The notes under the pieces were generated by a model. It was not told the origin of the DNA, ran no database searches, and worked only from the letters and a program-made list of their open reading frames with translations. From Brevibacterium sp. (GTDB taxonomy: Bacteria; Actinomycetota; Actinomycetes; Actinomycetales; Brevibacteriaceae): a DNA stretch of 64,000 nt. The stretch is taken from positions 1 to 64,000 of the forward strand of contig JAKDSA010000007.1 in assembly GCA_030457025.1 (NCBI GenBank), in the 5' to 3' direction. Shown one piece after another: positions 32,105 through 41,415 of this stretch. Position 1 is the stretch's first letter. Each line of letters opens with the position of its first letter. The position numbers and the translations under genes are program-made.

Positions 32105-33781
32105 ATGATGCCAGTGTCGGCCCGTCGCAGAACCTCAGCTCTGCTCATCCTCATGGCAGTGGTGGCAGTTGTGACCCTGCCGTGGGCACTGTTCTCTGCA
32201 CGCGCGGAACTCAGCTTCGGTCCGCACGAGGCCCGCTATCAGATCACGGCCGACTCTCGGCTGACCGTCGACTTCGGCCCTCTGGGCAAACTGCTCGTCC
32301 CAGCGGATGAGTATCTGCCACTGGGTCTCGGGCTCACCGTTGACATCGGAGAGATCCCGGTCTCGGGAGTCGAAGAGGACGAAGGACGAGCAGGTGCCTC
32401 CGAACGGAGATCTGACAGAGATCCTCCTGCCTCCGCCTCTTCTCCAGAATCGGTCGGGGGAGGCGCGGTCGATGCCCTGGGCGGCGACGTCGCCTCCTAC
32501 GCTGCCCTGTTCTCGGCCCCGCAGGCGCAGGTCGACGAGGTCGTTGACGGCATGACCACGGAGATCCTGGCCCGGTGGGCCCTGGCCGTCTGCATCATCA
32601 GCGGTGCGGCTGTGGCCATGGCGTTCATCCTCGGGCCCGTCCGGCTGGCCGGAATCGGGAGAGCACTTGTCGGGAAGGAACTCATCGGCATCGGCCTGGT
32701 CACGGTCCTCGTCCTGGCGAGTGTGGGAACAGCAGTTCTCACGCGCCCCACGCCGCTCGTTGCCGATCCCGCCTTCGAAGGGACCCCGCTGGCGGGCGCA
32801 CAGGTCACGGGCCGCCTCGGCGGGGTCATCGATGCCGCGTTCACAGCGGTCAAGGACTTCTCCGACGACAACGACGCCTTCTACGACCAGGTGCTGGCCA
32901 ACCTGCGCAGCCAATGGAACGCACGCCCCATGACGGGCAACTGGTCGGATCAGGGGATGGTGCCCCCTCCCCATGGGGCCGATCAGGGCGTGAGCGCTGA
33001 CGTGTCGACCTTCGTCTTCGGCTCGGATCTGCACTGCAACATCGGAATGGCCCGGGTGGTCGGCGCGGTGGCGCGGATGAGCGACGCTGATGCCTACATC
33101 GACGGGGGAGACGTGACCATGACGGGCACCTCGGCGGAGAACTACTGCCTCGACGTACTCGACGACGAACTGCCGGAGAAGCTGCCGCGGATGATCGTCA
33201 AGGGCAACCACGACTCGACCGAGACCACGAGTCATGCGCGAACTCAGGGCTGGAAAGTCCTCGAGGACTCGAGTGCTCAGATGAGCGGGGTGACGTTCTT
33301 CGGCGGACCCGACCCCAGGCGCACCGTGTTCGGATCCGGGCCGCAGCTCGAAACCGATCTCACCGCCGATCAGTACGCACAGAATCTGAGAACCGAGGCC
33401 TGCGCGAGCGACTTCGACATCATGGTCATTCATGATCCGCGGATCGGGGCGCCGTCCCTGCGATCCGGATGTGCGACGTACAGCCTCAGCGGCCACTGGC
33501 ACAAACGGGTCGGCCCCGAGACTCTGGGCAGCGGCGTGCGCTATGTGAGTTCGACGACAGGTGGTGCCCTGGCGAATGCCCTGACCCCGGGACCGTTGAA
33601 GATGGACGCGGAACTGAGCATCCTGCGTGTGGACAATCGGACCAAGCGGCCCATCGACGTCCAGATCGTCACGGTCAGCCCGGACAAGACTGTCACGATC
33701 GATCCCTGGAGGACCTTCCCCCGGCCGGTGCCGCTCATCGCTCAGCCGCCGCAGACGGAGCCCTCGACCGGGGGCGGATGA
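32105..33781 (+). CDS. Membrane-anchored metallophosphoesterase
   Basis: This 558-residue protein has an N-terminal membrane segment (about residues 10-31), an extracytoplasmic region, a second pair of hydrophobic segments near 155-215, and a C-terminal calcineurin-like phosphoesterase domain. Its motifs are SDLH (about 307), DGGD (about 333), GNHD (about 366), a His in VIHDPRIG and GHWH (about 462). The topology places the catalytic domain outside the cell. The substrate is unknown. It begins 13 bp after murB; two adjacent ATGs (32105 and 32108) are possible. A tRNA-Trp gene follows. Confidence 0.8.
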   Translation: MMPVSARRRTSALLILMAVVAVVTLPWALFSARAELSFGPHEARYQITADSRLTVDFGPLGKLLVPADEYLPLGLGLTVDIGEIPVSGVEEDEGRAGASERRSDRDPPASASSPESVGGGAVDALGGDVASYAALFSAPQAQVDEVVDGMTTEILARWALAVCIISGAAVAMAFILGPVRLAGIGRALVGKELIGIGLVTVLVLASVGTAVLTRPTPLVADPAFEGTPLAGAQVTGRLGGVIDAAFTAVKDFSDDNDAFYDQVLANLRSQWNARPMTGNWSDQGMVPPPHGADQGVSADVSTFVFGSDLHCNIGMARVVGAVARMSDADAYIDGGDVTMTGTSAENYCLDVLDDELPEKLPRMIVKGNHDSTETTSHARTQGWKVLEDSSAQMSGVTFFGGPDPRRTVFGSGPQLETDLTADQYAQNLRTEACASDFDIMVIHDPRIGAPSLRSGCATYSLSGHWHKRVGPETLGSGVRYVSSTTGGALANALTPGPLKMDAELSILRVDNRTKRPIDVQIVTVSPDKTVTIDPWRTFPRPVPLIAQPPQTEPSTGGG

Positions 33782-33907
33782 CAGCTGGGAGAGTCGAATT
33801 TCGGCAGGCCCCGGCGGTCGGTTCGACTAACGGAGGTCACAGACGGTATGCTCGATTCTCGTGGTTGGACGCGACTCGGGCAACACGAAACGAGAGTGTC
33901 GAACCGA

Positions 33908-33980
33908 AGGGGTGTGGCGCAATTGGTAGCGCAACGGTCTCCAAAACCGTAGGTTGCAGGTTCGAGTCCTGTCACCCCTG
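33908..33980 (+). tRNA. trpT: tRNA-Trp (CCA anticodon)
   Basis: A complete cloverleaf is present: acceptor AGGGGTG paired with CACCCCT, D-arm GCGC-AATTGGTA-GCGC, anticodon arm ACGGT-CTCCAAA-ACCGT with anticodon CCA, and T-arm GCAGG-TTCGAGT-CCTGT. The discriminator is G and no CCA is encoded. Its place directly before secE-nusG is conserved in actinobacteria. Confidence 0.95.
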
Positions 33981-34077
33981 CGCAGTTGATATCTGCTTGA
34001 GTCATATCGGCGAAATGCCGTCCTCGACGGGCTTGAACAATTGTGCTGTCCCAATGGAACCGACCGAGTGAGGACGT

Positions 34078-34353
34078 GTGAGCGACACACCGGCAAAGAA
34101 GACTGGAGATGCGCCCAAGGGCACCAGTCGTAAGCAGCTCGGGTTCTTCGGACGAATCCTGCAGTTCTTCCGTGAAGTCATTGCTGAGCTGAAGAAGGTC
34201 GTCACCCCGACACGTAAGCAACTGGTCAATTACACCCTGGTTGTGCTGGGCTTCATTCTCTTCATGATTCTGTTCGTGATGGCCCTCGACCTCGTGTTCG
34301 GCAAGCTCGTCGGATTCGTCTTCGGCGGAACTCCGCTGTGGCCATTGTGGTGA
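34078..34353 (+). CDS. secE: Preprotein translocase subunit SecE
   Basis: This 91-residue protein has a short charged N-terminus, the conserved amphipathic helix (FFGRILQFFREVIAELKKVVTPTRKQL) and one membrane helix (YTLVVLGFILFMILFVMALDLVF). It stabilises SecY in the Sec channel. The GTG at 34078 follows GAGGAC. The length fits the single-helix SecE of Gram-positive bacteria. nusG follows after 94 bp. Confidence 0.93.
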   Translation: MSDTPAKKTGDAPKGTSRKQLGFFGRILQFFREVIAELKKVVTPTRKQLVNYTLVVLGFILFMILFVMALDLVFGKLVGFVFGGTPLWPLW

Positions 34354-34447
34354 ACCGTCCCCAGCGGTGATCACTTGGATGTCAAGCACGTTGCAGACCC
34401 TTCACTCCCAAACGGGAATCACTACACGCGAAGCGAGGAATTGATCG

Positions 34448-35347
34448 GTGTCGGATACCAGTTCACCTGAGCAGGAGACCCCTGAGACACAGAGCGCCAC
34501 TCCAGAGGAGTCGAGCGCTGCACCAGTCGTGGAAGACGTGGACAACGAAACCTCCGCTGTGAGCGGCGACGACGCACCGGTTGGGGATGTTCCTGCTGAG
34601 GAGTCGCCAGCCGGCGACGCCGCAGCCGAAGAGGGCGGCTCGGACGAAGACAGTGCCTCGGACGAAGAAGGCGCTGAAGATGCGTCGGCCTCCGATGAAT
34701 CGGCTGAGGAATCGGCTGAGGACGAGGTCGACCCGGCCGAAGAATTCAAGTCGGAGCTGCGCATGCAGGAAGGTGACTGGTACGTCATCCACTCCTACGC
34801 AGGCTACGAGAACCGCGTCAAGCAGAACCTTGAGAACCGTTCCATCAGCCTCAACCTCGAAGAGTTCATCTTCGAGTCCCAGGTGCCGATGGAAGACGTC
34901 GTCGAGATCAAGAACGGCCAGCGCAAGCAGGTCCGTCGAGTCCGCATCCCGGGCTACGTGCTCGTTCGCATGGAACTCACCGATGAGTCTTGGGGCGCGG
35001 TCCGTCACACCCCGGGTGTGACCGGATTCGTGGGCAACGCCTACGACCCGACTCCTCTGTCCATCGACGAGGTCTTCACGATGCTCGCTCCGATCTTCGA
35101 AGAGCGACAGGCCGAGGCGGCTGCCGCTGAAGGCGTGCAGGCCGAGCAGGCAGCGAAATCCGCACCCATCACCGAGGTCGAATACGAAGTCGGCGAGTCT
35201 GTGCTCGTCAAGGAGGGCTCCTTCGAGGGCCACCCCGCAACGATCCAGGAGATTCGGCCGGAATCGCAGAAACTCACCGTGCTGCTGTCGATCTTCGAAC
35301 GCGACGTTCCCGTCGAGCTCAGCTTCGACCAGGTCTCCAAGCTCTGA
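34448..35347 (+). CDS. nusG: Transcription elongation/termination factor NusG
   Basis: The 299-residue protein has an unusually long acidic Ser/Glu/Asp/Ala-rich N-terminal extension (about residues 1-100). The canonical part follows: the NGN domain ([22 protein letters not shown], then [27 protein letters not shown]) and a C-terminal KOW domain ([22 protein letters not shown]). NusG binds RNA polymerase and Rho or S10. E. coli NusG is about 180 residues, and actinobacterial ones are often longer. The start is a GTG at 34448. Confidence 0.92.
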   Translation: MSDTSSPEQETPETQSATPEESSAAPVVEDVDNETSAVSGDDAPVGDVPAEESPAGDAAAEEGGSDEDSASDEEGAEDASASDESAEESAEDEVDPAEEFKSELRMQEGDWYVIHSYAGYENRVKQNLENRSISLNLEEFIFESQVPMEDVVEIKNGQRKQVRRVRIPGYVLVRMELTDESWGAVRHTPGVTGFVGNAYDPTPLSIDEVFTMLAPIFEERQAEAAAAEGVQAEQAAKSAPITEVEYEVGESVLVKEGSFEGHPATIQEIRPESQKLTVLLSIFERDVPVELSFDQVSKL

Positions 35348-35553
35348 TCTGGTTCTCAGCATCCGAAGGGGTCCGGTGAATACCGGGCCCCTTCCGCCAT
35401 TCACCACCAGTGACGCCTGTCACCGACATTTGCTCCGGGATGTGCAGGCATGGAATACTGGTGTGGTTTGATCGCGGCTCTCATCGGAAGTCGTTGTCAA
35501 ACGATGCGCCGTATTTCTCTGGTGCATCGAAACTTCAAGATTAAGGACCGAAT

Positions 35554-35991
35554 ATGCCTCCCAAGAAAAAGGTAGCCGGCCTCGTCAAGCTCCAGATTCA
35601 GGCAGGTGCCGCTAATCCGGCACCTCCGATTGGTCCGGCGCTTGCCCAGCACGGCGTCAACATCATGGAATTCTGCAAGGCCTACAACGCCGCAACTGAA
35701 TCCCAGCGCGGGAACGTCATTCCCGTTGAGATCACTGTGTTCGAAGACCGTTCGTTCACCTTCGTCCTCAAGACCCCACCGGCTGCAGAACTCATCAAGA
35801 AGGCTGCTGGCGTGAAATCGGGTTCAGCTACTCCTCACACCGACAAGGTTGCTCACCTGAGCGCCGACCAGGTTCGTGAAATTGCGAGTGTGAAGATGCC
35901 CGACCTCAACGCCAATGACCTGGATCAGGCTGACCGCATCGTCGCCGGCACCGCCCGCTCTATGGGCGTGACCACCGACATCAAGCTCTGA
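35554..35991 (+). CDS. rplK: 50S ribosomal protein L11
   Basis: The 145-residue L11 protein has [32 protein letters not shown] at its N-terminus (the thiostrepton-site proline region), [17 protein letters not shown], and the C-terminal RNA-binding domain ending in [10 protein letters not shown]. The length is typical. It is followed after 64 bp by rplA. The 206-bp gap before it holds the nusG downstream sequence and probably the rplK promoter; I did not assign a -10/-35 pair. Confidence 0.96.
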   Translation: MPPKKKVAGLVKLQIQAGAANPAPPIGPALAQHGVNIMEFCKAYNAATESQRGNVIPVEITVFEDRSFTFVLKTPPAAELIKKAAGVKSGSATPHTDKVAHLSADQVREIASVKMPDLNANDLDQADRIVAGTARSMGVTTDIKL

Positions 35992-36055
35992 GACCAGACA
36001 TTTCACTGTGGTAGGGCTCGCGCAGCCCGGACCACGACTGCAAGGAGAGAAGCAG

Positions 36056-36754
36056 ATGGCAAAGCGTTCAAAGGCCTACGAGGCCGCGGCAGAGAAGATC
36101 GCCGCAGATGTGACATACGAACCGGCTCAGGCGATCGCCCTGGCCAAAGAGACCACGGTGGCAAAGTACGATGCCACCGTCGAGGTCGCCCTCCGCCTGG
36201 GTGTCGACCCACGTAAGGCGGACCAGATGGTGCGCGGCACCGTCAACCTTCCGCATGGTACCGGTAAGACCGCTCGGGTCCTGGTGTTCGCTGCCGGCGA
36301 CCGTGCAGAAGCTGCCCGTGAAGCAGGTGCCGACTTCGTCGGCTCCGATGACCTGCTGGAGAAGGTGGCCAACGGCTTCACCGACTTCGACTCGGCTGTT
36401 GCGACCCCTGACATGATGGGCAAGGTCGGACGTCTGGGCAAGGTGCTGGGTCCCCGTGGCCTGATGCCGAACCCCAAGACGGGGACCGTGACCATGGATG
36501 TCGCCAAGGCCGTGACCGAGATCAAGGGCGGAAAGATCGAGTTCCGCGTCGACAAGCACTCGAACCTGCACTTCATCATCGGGAAGGTCTCCTTCTCCGA
36601 GAAGGCACTGCAGGAGAACTTCGATGCGGCCATCGACGAGATCGTGCGTCTGAAGCCGAGTGCCTCGAAGGGCCGCTACATCTCGAAGGCAACCGTGACC
36701 ACCTCGAACGGCCCCGCCGTTCCGATCGACGGTTCCTCGATGCGCGTCGTCTGA
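36056..36754 (+). CDS. rplA: 50S ribosomal protein L1
   Basis: The 232-residue L1 protein has [13 protein letters not shown] at the start, [21 protein letters not shown], and the hallmark [24 protein letters not shown]1 binds 23S rRNA at the stalk and can repress its own operon. The ATG at 36056 follows AAGGAGAGAAGC. The frame is open to a GTG at 36008, but that part is not L1. A strong terminator follows, so rplKA is a bicistronic unit separate from rplJL here. Confidence 0.96.
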   Translation: MAKRSKAYEAAAEKIAADVTYEPAQAIALAKETTVAKYDATVEVALRLGVDPRKADQMVRGTVNLPHGTGKTARVLVFAAGDRAEAAREAGADFVGSDDLLEKVANGFTDFDSAVATPDMMGKVGRLGKVLGPRGLMPNPKTGTVTMDVAKAVTEIKGGKIEFRVDKHSNLHFIIGKVSFSEKALQENFDAAIDEIVRLKPSASKGRYISKATVTTSNGPAVPIDGSSMRVV

Positions 36755-36789
36755 TCCCCTCGGGGGTTCGAACCGCAGACAGCAGTTCT

Positions 36790-36825
36790 GGGCGGGAAGT
36801 GATGATCTCACTTCCCGCCCTTTCT
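36790..36825 (+). terminator. Intrinsic terminator after rplA
   Basis: A 13-bp perfect stem (GGGCGGGAAGTGA at 36790-36802 with TCACTTCCCGCCC at 36808-36820) with a 5-bp loop is followed by TTTCT. Confidence 0.9.
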
Positions 36826-36934
36826 GATTGCGAGAGCGCGGTTGGCGGTCTTGCCCGGACGCGATATCGCGGATAGATTGTGAGCACCGAAGACCACTGT
36901 GTGACAACCGCCGATGGGGGTGGGCAGCTCCGCC

Positions 36935-38206
36935 ATGCATTCGACTCCTCTGCTGCGCGACGACTATCAGCGCATTGTTCGCCGGGCGCATGACAATCTG
37001 GCTTCGCTGAGTGCGCCCGAAATTTCTGGGCCAGGCGTCCGCCCTGCCGTCCTCGAATCATGGAACCGGTCCTTGGGCCGTCTCCGTGACCCGGCAGGTG
37101 TGCGTGTGCGGATGGCCTATGAGGCCGATCAGCTCGCCGAGGTGAGGCGTCGGCATCCGTTCCACTCCATCATGGGGCTGCTGCGCTCACACCTGATCGA
37201 ACCTGCCAAGCAGGCGGGGCTGCTCGTGGCCCTCGGCGATGAGCAGGGGCGCCTGCTGTGGGTCGAAGGCGAGCGTGCAGTCCGCAATCGCGCCGAGTCC
37301 ATGGGCTTCGTACCGGGAACCGACTGGTCGGAAGATGTGATGGGCACCTCGGCACCCGGACTCGCCCTGCGCTCGCGCAGTGCCGTGCAGATCAGCCAGG
37401 CTGAGCACTTCTCCGCCGAAGTGCACTCGTGGAGCTGCAGCGCGGTCCCTGTCACGCACCCCCTGACAGGCCAGGTCCTGGGCATCATCGATGTCACCGG
37501 CGGTGATGACGCAGTGTCCTCCATCGTTCTGCCGTTGTTGAACTCAACAGCGCAGGCTGCCGGGGCGGGGCTGTCGAAGCTGTACACGCCGGAGTCCGAC
37601 GCGCCGTCTCCTGCCGGAATCGGTCAGGGCGCATATCTTGAGGTCACCGGAACGAACCCTCGGCTGACCGCCGCAGACGGAAGCAGGATCAAGCTGTCGG
37701 GGCGCCACGCTGAGATCGTGCTGCTCCTGCAGCGAAACCCCGGTGGAATCAGCGGTGCCGGCCTCGTCGAGCGACTCTGGTCGCTGGGAGGAAGTGAGGT
37801 CACGGTTCGGGCGGAGATCGCGCGTCTGCGCAGAACCATCGATCACCTCGGCGATCTGCGCGTCGATGCTCGTCCCTACGTTCTGCTCGGAGGCATCGAC
37901 AGTGATGTCGAGCGAGTGCATCGGGCCTTGGACCAGGGTGACGTGGAGACGGCGCTCAGTCTCTATCAAGGGCAGGTGTTGCCTGGTTCGGATGCCCCCG
38001 GTGTGCGGGAGATCGGTGCCGAACTCGAAGCGCTGATGCGGGAGAATCTGTTGCAGAACGGCACCTGGCAGCAGCTGTGGCGATATGGGGGACTTGTCGA
38101 CGCGCGAGACGATGCCGAAGTGCTGATGTCGGTGCTGCGGCTTGCCCCACCCGAGGCCCCCGAACGCAATGCCGCCGTGGTTCGACTCGAGGCTCTCGGC
38201 TACTAG
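36935..38206 (+). CDS. GAF-domain transcriptional regulator (AcoR-like, actinobacterial type)
   Basis: The 423-residue protein has an N-terminal helical region (RPAVLESWNRSLGR), a GAF domain (about 75-215; GLLVALGDEQGRLLWVEGE, GTSAPGLALRSRSAVQISQAEHF, and VTHPLTGQVLGIIDVTGGDD) and a C-terminal winged-helix-like region (LSGRHAEIVLLLQ, LVERLWSLGGSEVTVRAEIARLRR). It lacks the AAA+ domain of true AcoR activators. Such regulators often sit next to aldehyde/alcohol dehydrogenase genes. Two such genes follow in the same direction, so it probably controls them in response to a small ligand. An upstream ATG at 36914 is an alternative start. Confidence 0.78.
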   Translation: MHSTPLLRDDYQRIVRRAHDNLASLSAPEISGPGVRPAVLESWNRSLGRLRDPAGVRVRMAYEADQLAEVRRRHPFHSIMGLLRSHLIEPAKQAGLLVALGDEQGRLLWVEGERAVRNRAESMGFVPGTDWSEDVMGTSAPGLALRSRSAVQISQAEHFSAEVHSWSCSAVPVTHPLTGQVLGIIDVTGGDDAVSSIVLPLLNSTAQAAGAGLSKLYTPESDAPSPAGIGQGAYLEVTGTNPRLTAADGSRIKLSGRHAEIVLLLQRNPGGISGAGLVERLWSLGGSEVTVRAEIARLRRTIDHLGDLRVDARPYVLLGGIDSDVERVHRALDQGDVETALSLYQGQVLPGSDAPGVREIGAELEALMRENLLQNGTWQQLWRYGGLVDARDDAEVLMSVLRLAPPEAPERNAAVVRLEALGY

Positions 38207-38255
38207 GGCCGTGCGAGGCTACGAGGGCCGTGCGAGGCTACTATGGCCGTGCGAG
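38200..38255 (+). repeat. Three 19-bp tandem repeats over the regulator stop codon
   Basis: A unit of 19 bp (CTAC, two to three variable bases, then GGCCGTGCGAGG) repeats at 38200, 38219 and 38238, the last copy being slightly shorter and diverged. The first unit contains the TAG of the GAF regulator gene. The repeats could arise by slippage; no role is evident. Confidence 0.75.
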
Positions 38256-38291
38256 TCCGGGCTGCCGGTGGCTCCGCCGGTCGGCATGTGC

Positions 38292-38332
38292 TGCAACCTG
38301 CCTGGTGTGATGCAACGCACATGCAACGTTGC
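38292..38332. promoter_or_regulatory. TGCAAC boxes upstream of the aldehyde dehydrogenase gene
   Basis: TGCAAC occurs at 38292-38297, 38311-38316 and 38322-38327; the last forms a palindrome GCAACGTTGC at 38323-38332. They lie 70-110 bp before the aldehyde dehydrogenase start, between it and the GAF regulator gene. They look like a regulator operator. The binding protein is presumably the GAF regulator, by position only. Confidence 0.5.
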
Positions 38333-38399
38333 TCTGCGTAGCGTGTGAAGCAATCGGAGACAGCCCTCCGAGTGCCGCATACGCATCAAAGGAGTTGCA

Positions 38400-39923
38400 A
38401 TGACTGTTTACGCTCAGCCAGGTCAAGACGGAGCGCTCGTCACCTTCAAGTCTCGCTACGAGAACTTCATCGGCGGACAGTGGGTGCCACCGAAGAACGG
38501 CAACTACTTCGAGAACCCCACTCCCATCACGGGTCAGACCTTCTGCGAGATCCCCGCCAGCACGGCGGAGGACATCGAGGTTGCACTCGACGCCGCTCAT
38601 GCGGCCGCACCGGCCTGGGGCAAGACCTCACCGGCAGAGCGGGCAGTGATCCTGAACAAGATCGCCGACCGGATCGAGGAGAACCTCGAAAAGCTCGCGG
38701 TCGCAGAGACCTGGGACAACGGCAAGGCCGTGCGCGAATGCCTCAACGCCGACCTGCCGCTGGCCGTCGATCACTTCCGCTACTTCGCCGGGGCCATCCG
38801 GGCCCAGGAAGGCGGCTTGTCCCAGATCGACGAGGACACCGTGGCTTACCACTTCCACGAACCGCTGGGCGTCGTCGGTCAGATCATTCCCTGGAACTTC
38901 CCGATCCTCATGGGAGTCTGGAAGATCGCGCCGGCACTCGCGGCCGGGAACGCCATCGTCCTCAAACCCGCCGAACAGACCCCCGCCTCGATGCTTGTCC
39001 TGGCGGAGCTCATCGCAGATATCCTCCCCGACGGCGTCCTCAACATCGTCAACGGGTTCGGCCTCGAAGCCGGCAAACCCTTAGCGTCGAACAAGCGGAT
39101 CTCGAAGATTGCGTTCACGGGTGAGACGACGACGGGCCGCCTCATCATGCAGTACGCCTCGCAGAACATCATCCCGGTGACCCTGGAACTGGGCGGCAAG
39201 TCGCCGAACATCTTCTTCGAGGATGTTCTGGCCAAAGACGATGCCTACTGGGACAAGGCCCAGGAAGGCTTCACGATGTTCGCCCTCAATCAGGGCGAGG
39301 TCTGCACCTGCCCGTCCCGTGCCCTTGTGCAGGAATCGATCGCCGATCCCTTCCTCGAAGCAGCGGTCGCACGCACGAAGAAGATCGTCCAGGGCAACCC
39401 GCTCGACACCGACACCATGATGGGGGCGCAGGCCTCGAACGACCAGCTCGAGAAGATCCTGTCCTACTTCGACATCGGAAAGCAGGAGGGTGCTGAGGTG
39501 CTCATGGGCGGCGCCCGGGCCGACCTCGGCGGGGACCTCTCCGGGGGCTATTACGTGCAGCCGACCATCTTCAAGGGCAACAACAAGATGCGGATCTTCC
39601 AGGAGGAGATCTTCGGGCCAGTCGTCTCCGTCGCCACATTCAGTGACTACGACGATGCGATGACGACCGCCAACGACACCCTCTACGGGCTGGGAGCCGG
39701 CGTCTGGTCACGCGACGGCAACACCGCTTACCGGGCCGGCCGCGACATCCAGGCAGGCCGCGTGTGGGTCAACAACTACCATGCCTACCCGGCACACGCC
39801 GCCTTCGGTGGATACAAGGCCTCGGGCATCGGTCGTGAGAATCACCTGATGATGCTCGACCACTACCAGCAGACGAAGAATCTGCTGGTCAGCTATTCGG
39901 AGAGTGCCCAGGGCTTCTTCTGA
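38400..39923 (+). CDS. NAD-dependent aldehyde dehydrogenase
   Basis: This 507-residue enzyme of the ALDH superfamily is closest in style to acetaldehyde dehydrogenase II (AldB/ExaC type). It has [10 protein letters not shown] at the N-terminus, [34 protein letters not shown], the catalytic-Glu motif [13 protein letters not shown] and the nucleophile Cys in [17 protein letters not shown], then [13 protein letters not shown]. It oxidises aldehydes to acids, probably acetaldehyde made by the adjacent alcohol dehydrogenase. AAGGAG lies before the ATG. The next gene, the dehydrogenase at 40009, is 85 bp downstream. Confidence 0.92.
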   Translation: MTVYAQPGQDGALVTFKSRYENFIGGQWVPPKNGNYFENPTPITGQTFCEIPASTAEDIEVALDAAHAAAPAWGKTSPAERAVILNKIADRIEENLEKLAVAETWDNGKAVRECLNADLPLAVDHFRYFAGAIRAQEGGLSQIDEDTVAYHFHEPLGVVGQIIPWNFPILMGVWKIAPALAAGNAIVLKPAEQTPASMLVLAELIADILPDGVLNIVNGFGLEAGKPLASNKRISKIAFTGETTTGRLIMQYASQNIIPVTLELGGKSPNIFFEDVLAKDDAYWDKAQEGFTMFALNQGEVCTCPSRALVQESIADPFLEAAVARTKKIVQGNPLDTDTMMGAQASNDQLEKILSYFDIGKQEGAEVLMGGARADLGGDLSGGYYVQPTIFKGNNKMRIFQEEIFGPVVSVATFSDYDDAMTTANDTLYGLGAGVWSRDGNTAYRAGRDIQAGRVWVNNYHAYPAHAAFGGYKASGIGRENHLMMLDHYQQTKNLLVSYSESAQGFF

Positions 39924-40008
39924 ACCAGTTCGGCCGCGCAGCACCAGAACCACAGTGATGCCAGCGACCACCACAGAGATGGAAGACATCGTCACAAAGG
40001 AGCGATCT

Positions 40009-41028
40009 ATGTCAGACATGAAAGCAGCAGTCGTCGAAGACTTCAACCAAGACCTCGTCGTCGGGAGCAGCGAGATCCCGGAGCCCGGTCCGGGCCAGGC
40101 ACTCGTCAAGCTCATTTCCTCGGGCGTGTGCCACACCGACCTGCACGCGATGCAGGGAGACTGGCCGGTCAAGCCTAAGCTGCCTCTCATCCCCGGACAC
40201 GAGGGAGTGGGAACCGTGGAGAAGCTGGGCCCAGGCAACACGGATTTCGAGGTCGGCCAGCTGGTCGGAAATGCTTGGCTGGGCAGTGCCTGCGGAGTCT
40301 GCGAACACTGTCGCCAGGGGTGGGAGACCCTCTGCGAACAGCAGGTCAACGGCGGCTACGGGATGGACGGTTCGTTCGGTGAGTACATGCTCGTCGACAC
40401 GAAGTACGCCGCGACCATTCCGGAAGGCTCAGACCCCTACGAGATCGCACCGGTGCTGTGTGCCGGAGTCACCGTCTACAAGGGGCTCAAGCGCACCGAG
40501 GTGAAGCCTGGCCAATGGGTCGTCATCTCCGGCATCGGCGGACTCGGCCACATCGCCGTGCAGTACGCGGTGGCAATGGGGATGCGCGTCATCGCCGTCG
40601 ACGTCGCCGATGACAAGCTCGCCCTGGCGACGAAGCACGGTGCGGAAATCACCGTCAACGCCTTCGCAGAAGAGCCTTCCGAGATCATCCAGGAAAAGGT
40701 CGGCGGCTCGCACGGCGTCCTCGTCACCGCAGTGCATCCGAAGGCGTTCGGCCAGGCGATCTCGATGACCCGCCGAGGTGGAACCATCGTCTTCAACGGT
40801 CTTCCCCCAGGCGATTTTCCAGCACCGATCTTCGACATCGTCCTCAAAGGCCTGACGATCCGCGGTTCCATCGTCGGCACCCGCCAAGATCTGGTGGAGG
40901 CGCTCGAGTTCTATGCGGCGGGCAAGATCCACCCGACGTACAGTAAGCGTCCGCTCGAGGACATCAATGCGATCTTCGACGAGATGAAGCACGCGAAGAT
41001 CGACGGCCGAGTGGTCATCGAATACTGA
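40009..41028 (+). CDS. Zinc-dependent alcohol dehydrogenase (AdhP/AdhA type)
   Basis: This 339-residue medium-chain dehydrogenase has the catalytic zinc site (SSGVCHTDLHAMQGDWP, then IPGHEGVG), structural zinc cysteines (CGVCEHCRQGWETLC) and the NAD-binding SGIGGLGHIAVQYA. It resembles bacterial propanol-preferring ADHs (AdhP). The ATG at 40009 is preceded by AAAGGAG; an upstream in-frame extension overlapping the spacer is unlikely. With the aldehyde dehydrogenase it makes an alcohol-to-acid module under the GAF regulator. Confidence 0.92.
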   Translation: MSDMKAAVVEDFNQDLVVGSSEIPEPGPGQALVKLISSGVCHTDLHAMQGDWPVKPKLPLIPGHEGVGTVEKLGPGNTDFEVGQLVGNAWLGSACGVCEHCRQGWETLCEQQVNGGYGMDGSFGEYMLVDTKYAATIPEGSDPYEIAPVLCAGVTVYKGLKRTEVKPGQWVVISGIGGLGHIAVQYAVAMGMRVIAVDVADDKLALATKHGAEITVNAFAEEPSEIIQEKVGGSHGVLVTAVHPKAFGQAISMTRRGGTIVFNGLPPGDFPAPIFDIVLKGLTIRGSIVGTRQDLVEALEFYAAGKIHPTYSKRPLEDINAIFDEMKHAKIDGRVVIEY

Positions 41029-41044
41029 CCCGTTCGCCGACGCA

Positions 41045-41102
41045 GCAACCTTCCGGGCGCTGAGCAACCTGTCTGCAGGTTGCGCAGCGCCCGGAAGGTT
41101 GC
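41045..41102 (+). repeat. Nested inverted repeat / long hairpin after the adh gene
   Basis: An 18-bp perfect inverted repeat (GCAACCTTCCGGGCGCTG at 41045-41062 and its complement at 41085-41102) encloses a second hairpin (GCAACCT, six bases, then AGGTTGC). No T-tract follows. It may stop transcription from the adh operon or be a mobile-type repeat. The repeated GCAACCT also resembles the boxes upstream of the aldehyde dehydrogenase gene. Confidence 0.75.
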
Positions 41103-41205
41103 CGGCGCAGCTGCGGCGAGAGTGGCAGGCAGCAGCGAAGTGTGTCAGGCATCTCCGCCATCGATTGGACTTGGTGGGAACACCTTCGATAGACTTCAAA
41201 CACCC

Positions 41206-41374
41206 AAGACCGTCGGTCTTTTCGGAATCAGCAGAATTCACAATCGGATGCTGTTGGCCGGAAACGAAGACTCCATCGGAGTGACCTGCGCAGGTGAGCA
41301 CGAGATACTTCGATGAGTTGCTATGATCTCATCATCCGAAGCGTTTCACGCATACCTGCGTGGAGCGCTTTTTT
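41206..41374 (+). promoter_or_regulatory. rplJ leader with attenuator (L10 leader-like)
   Basis: The stretch before rplJ contains a small hairpin (AAGACC-GTC-GGTCTT, 41206-41220, followed by TT). Just before the gene there is a terminator-like hairpin (AGCG/CGCT closing CACGCA-TACC-TGCGTG, about 41340-41368) followed by six Ts (41369-41374). It sits 42 bp before the rplJ ATG. Ribosomal protein L10-L7/L12 complexes regulate their operon through such leaders, so an attenuator role is likely. Confidence 0.55.
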
Positions 41375-41415
41375 GGCGTTGGGGCATGACCGGCGACTGT
41401 ACGAAAGGAACTACC

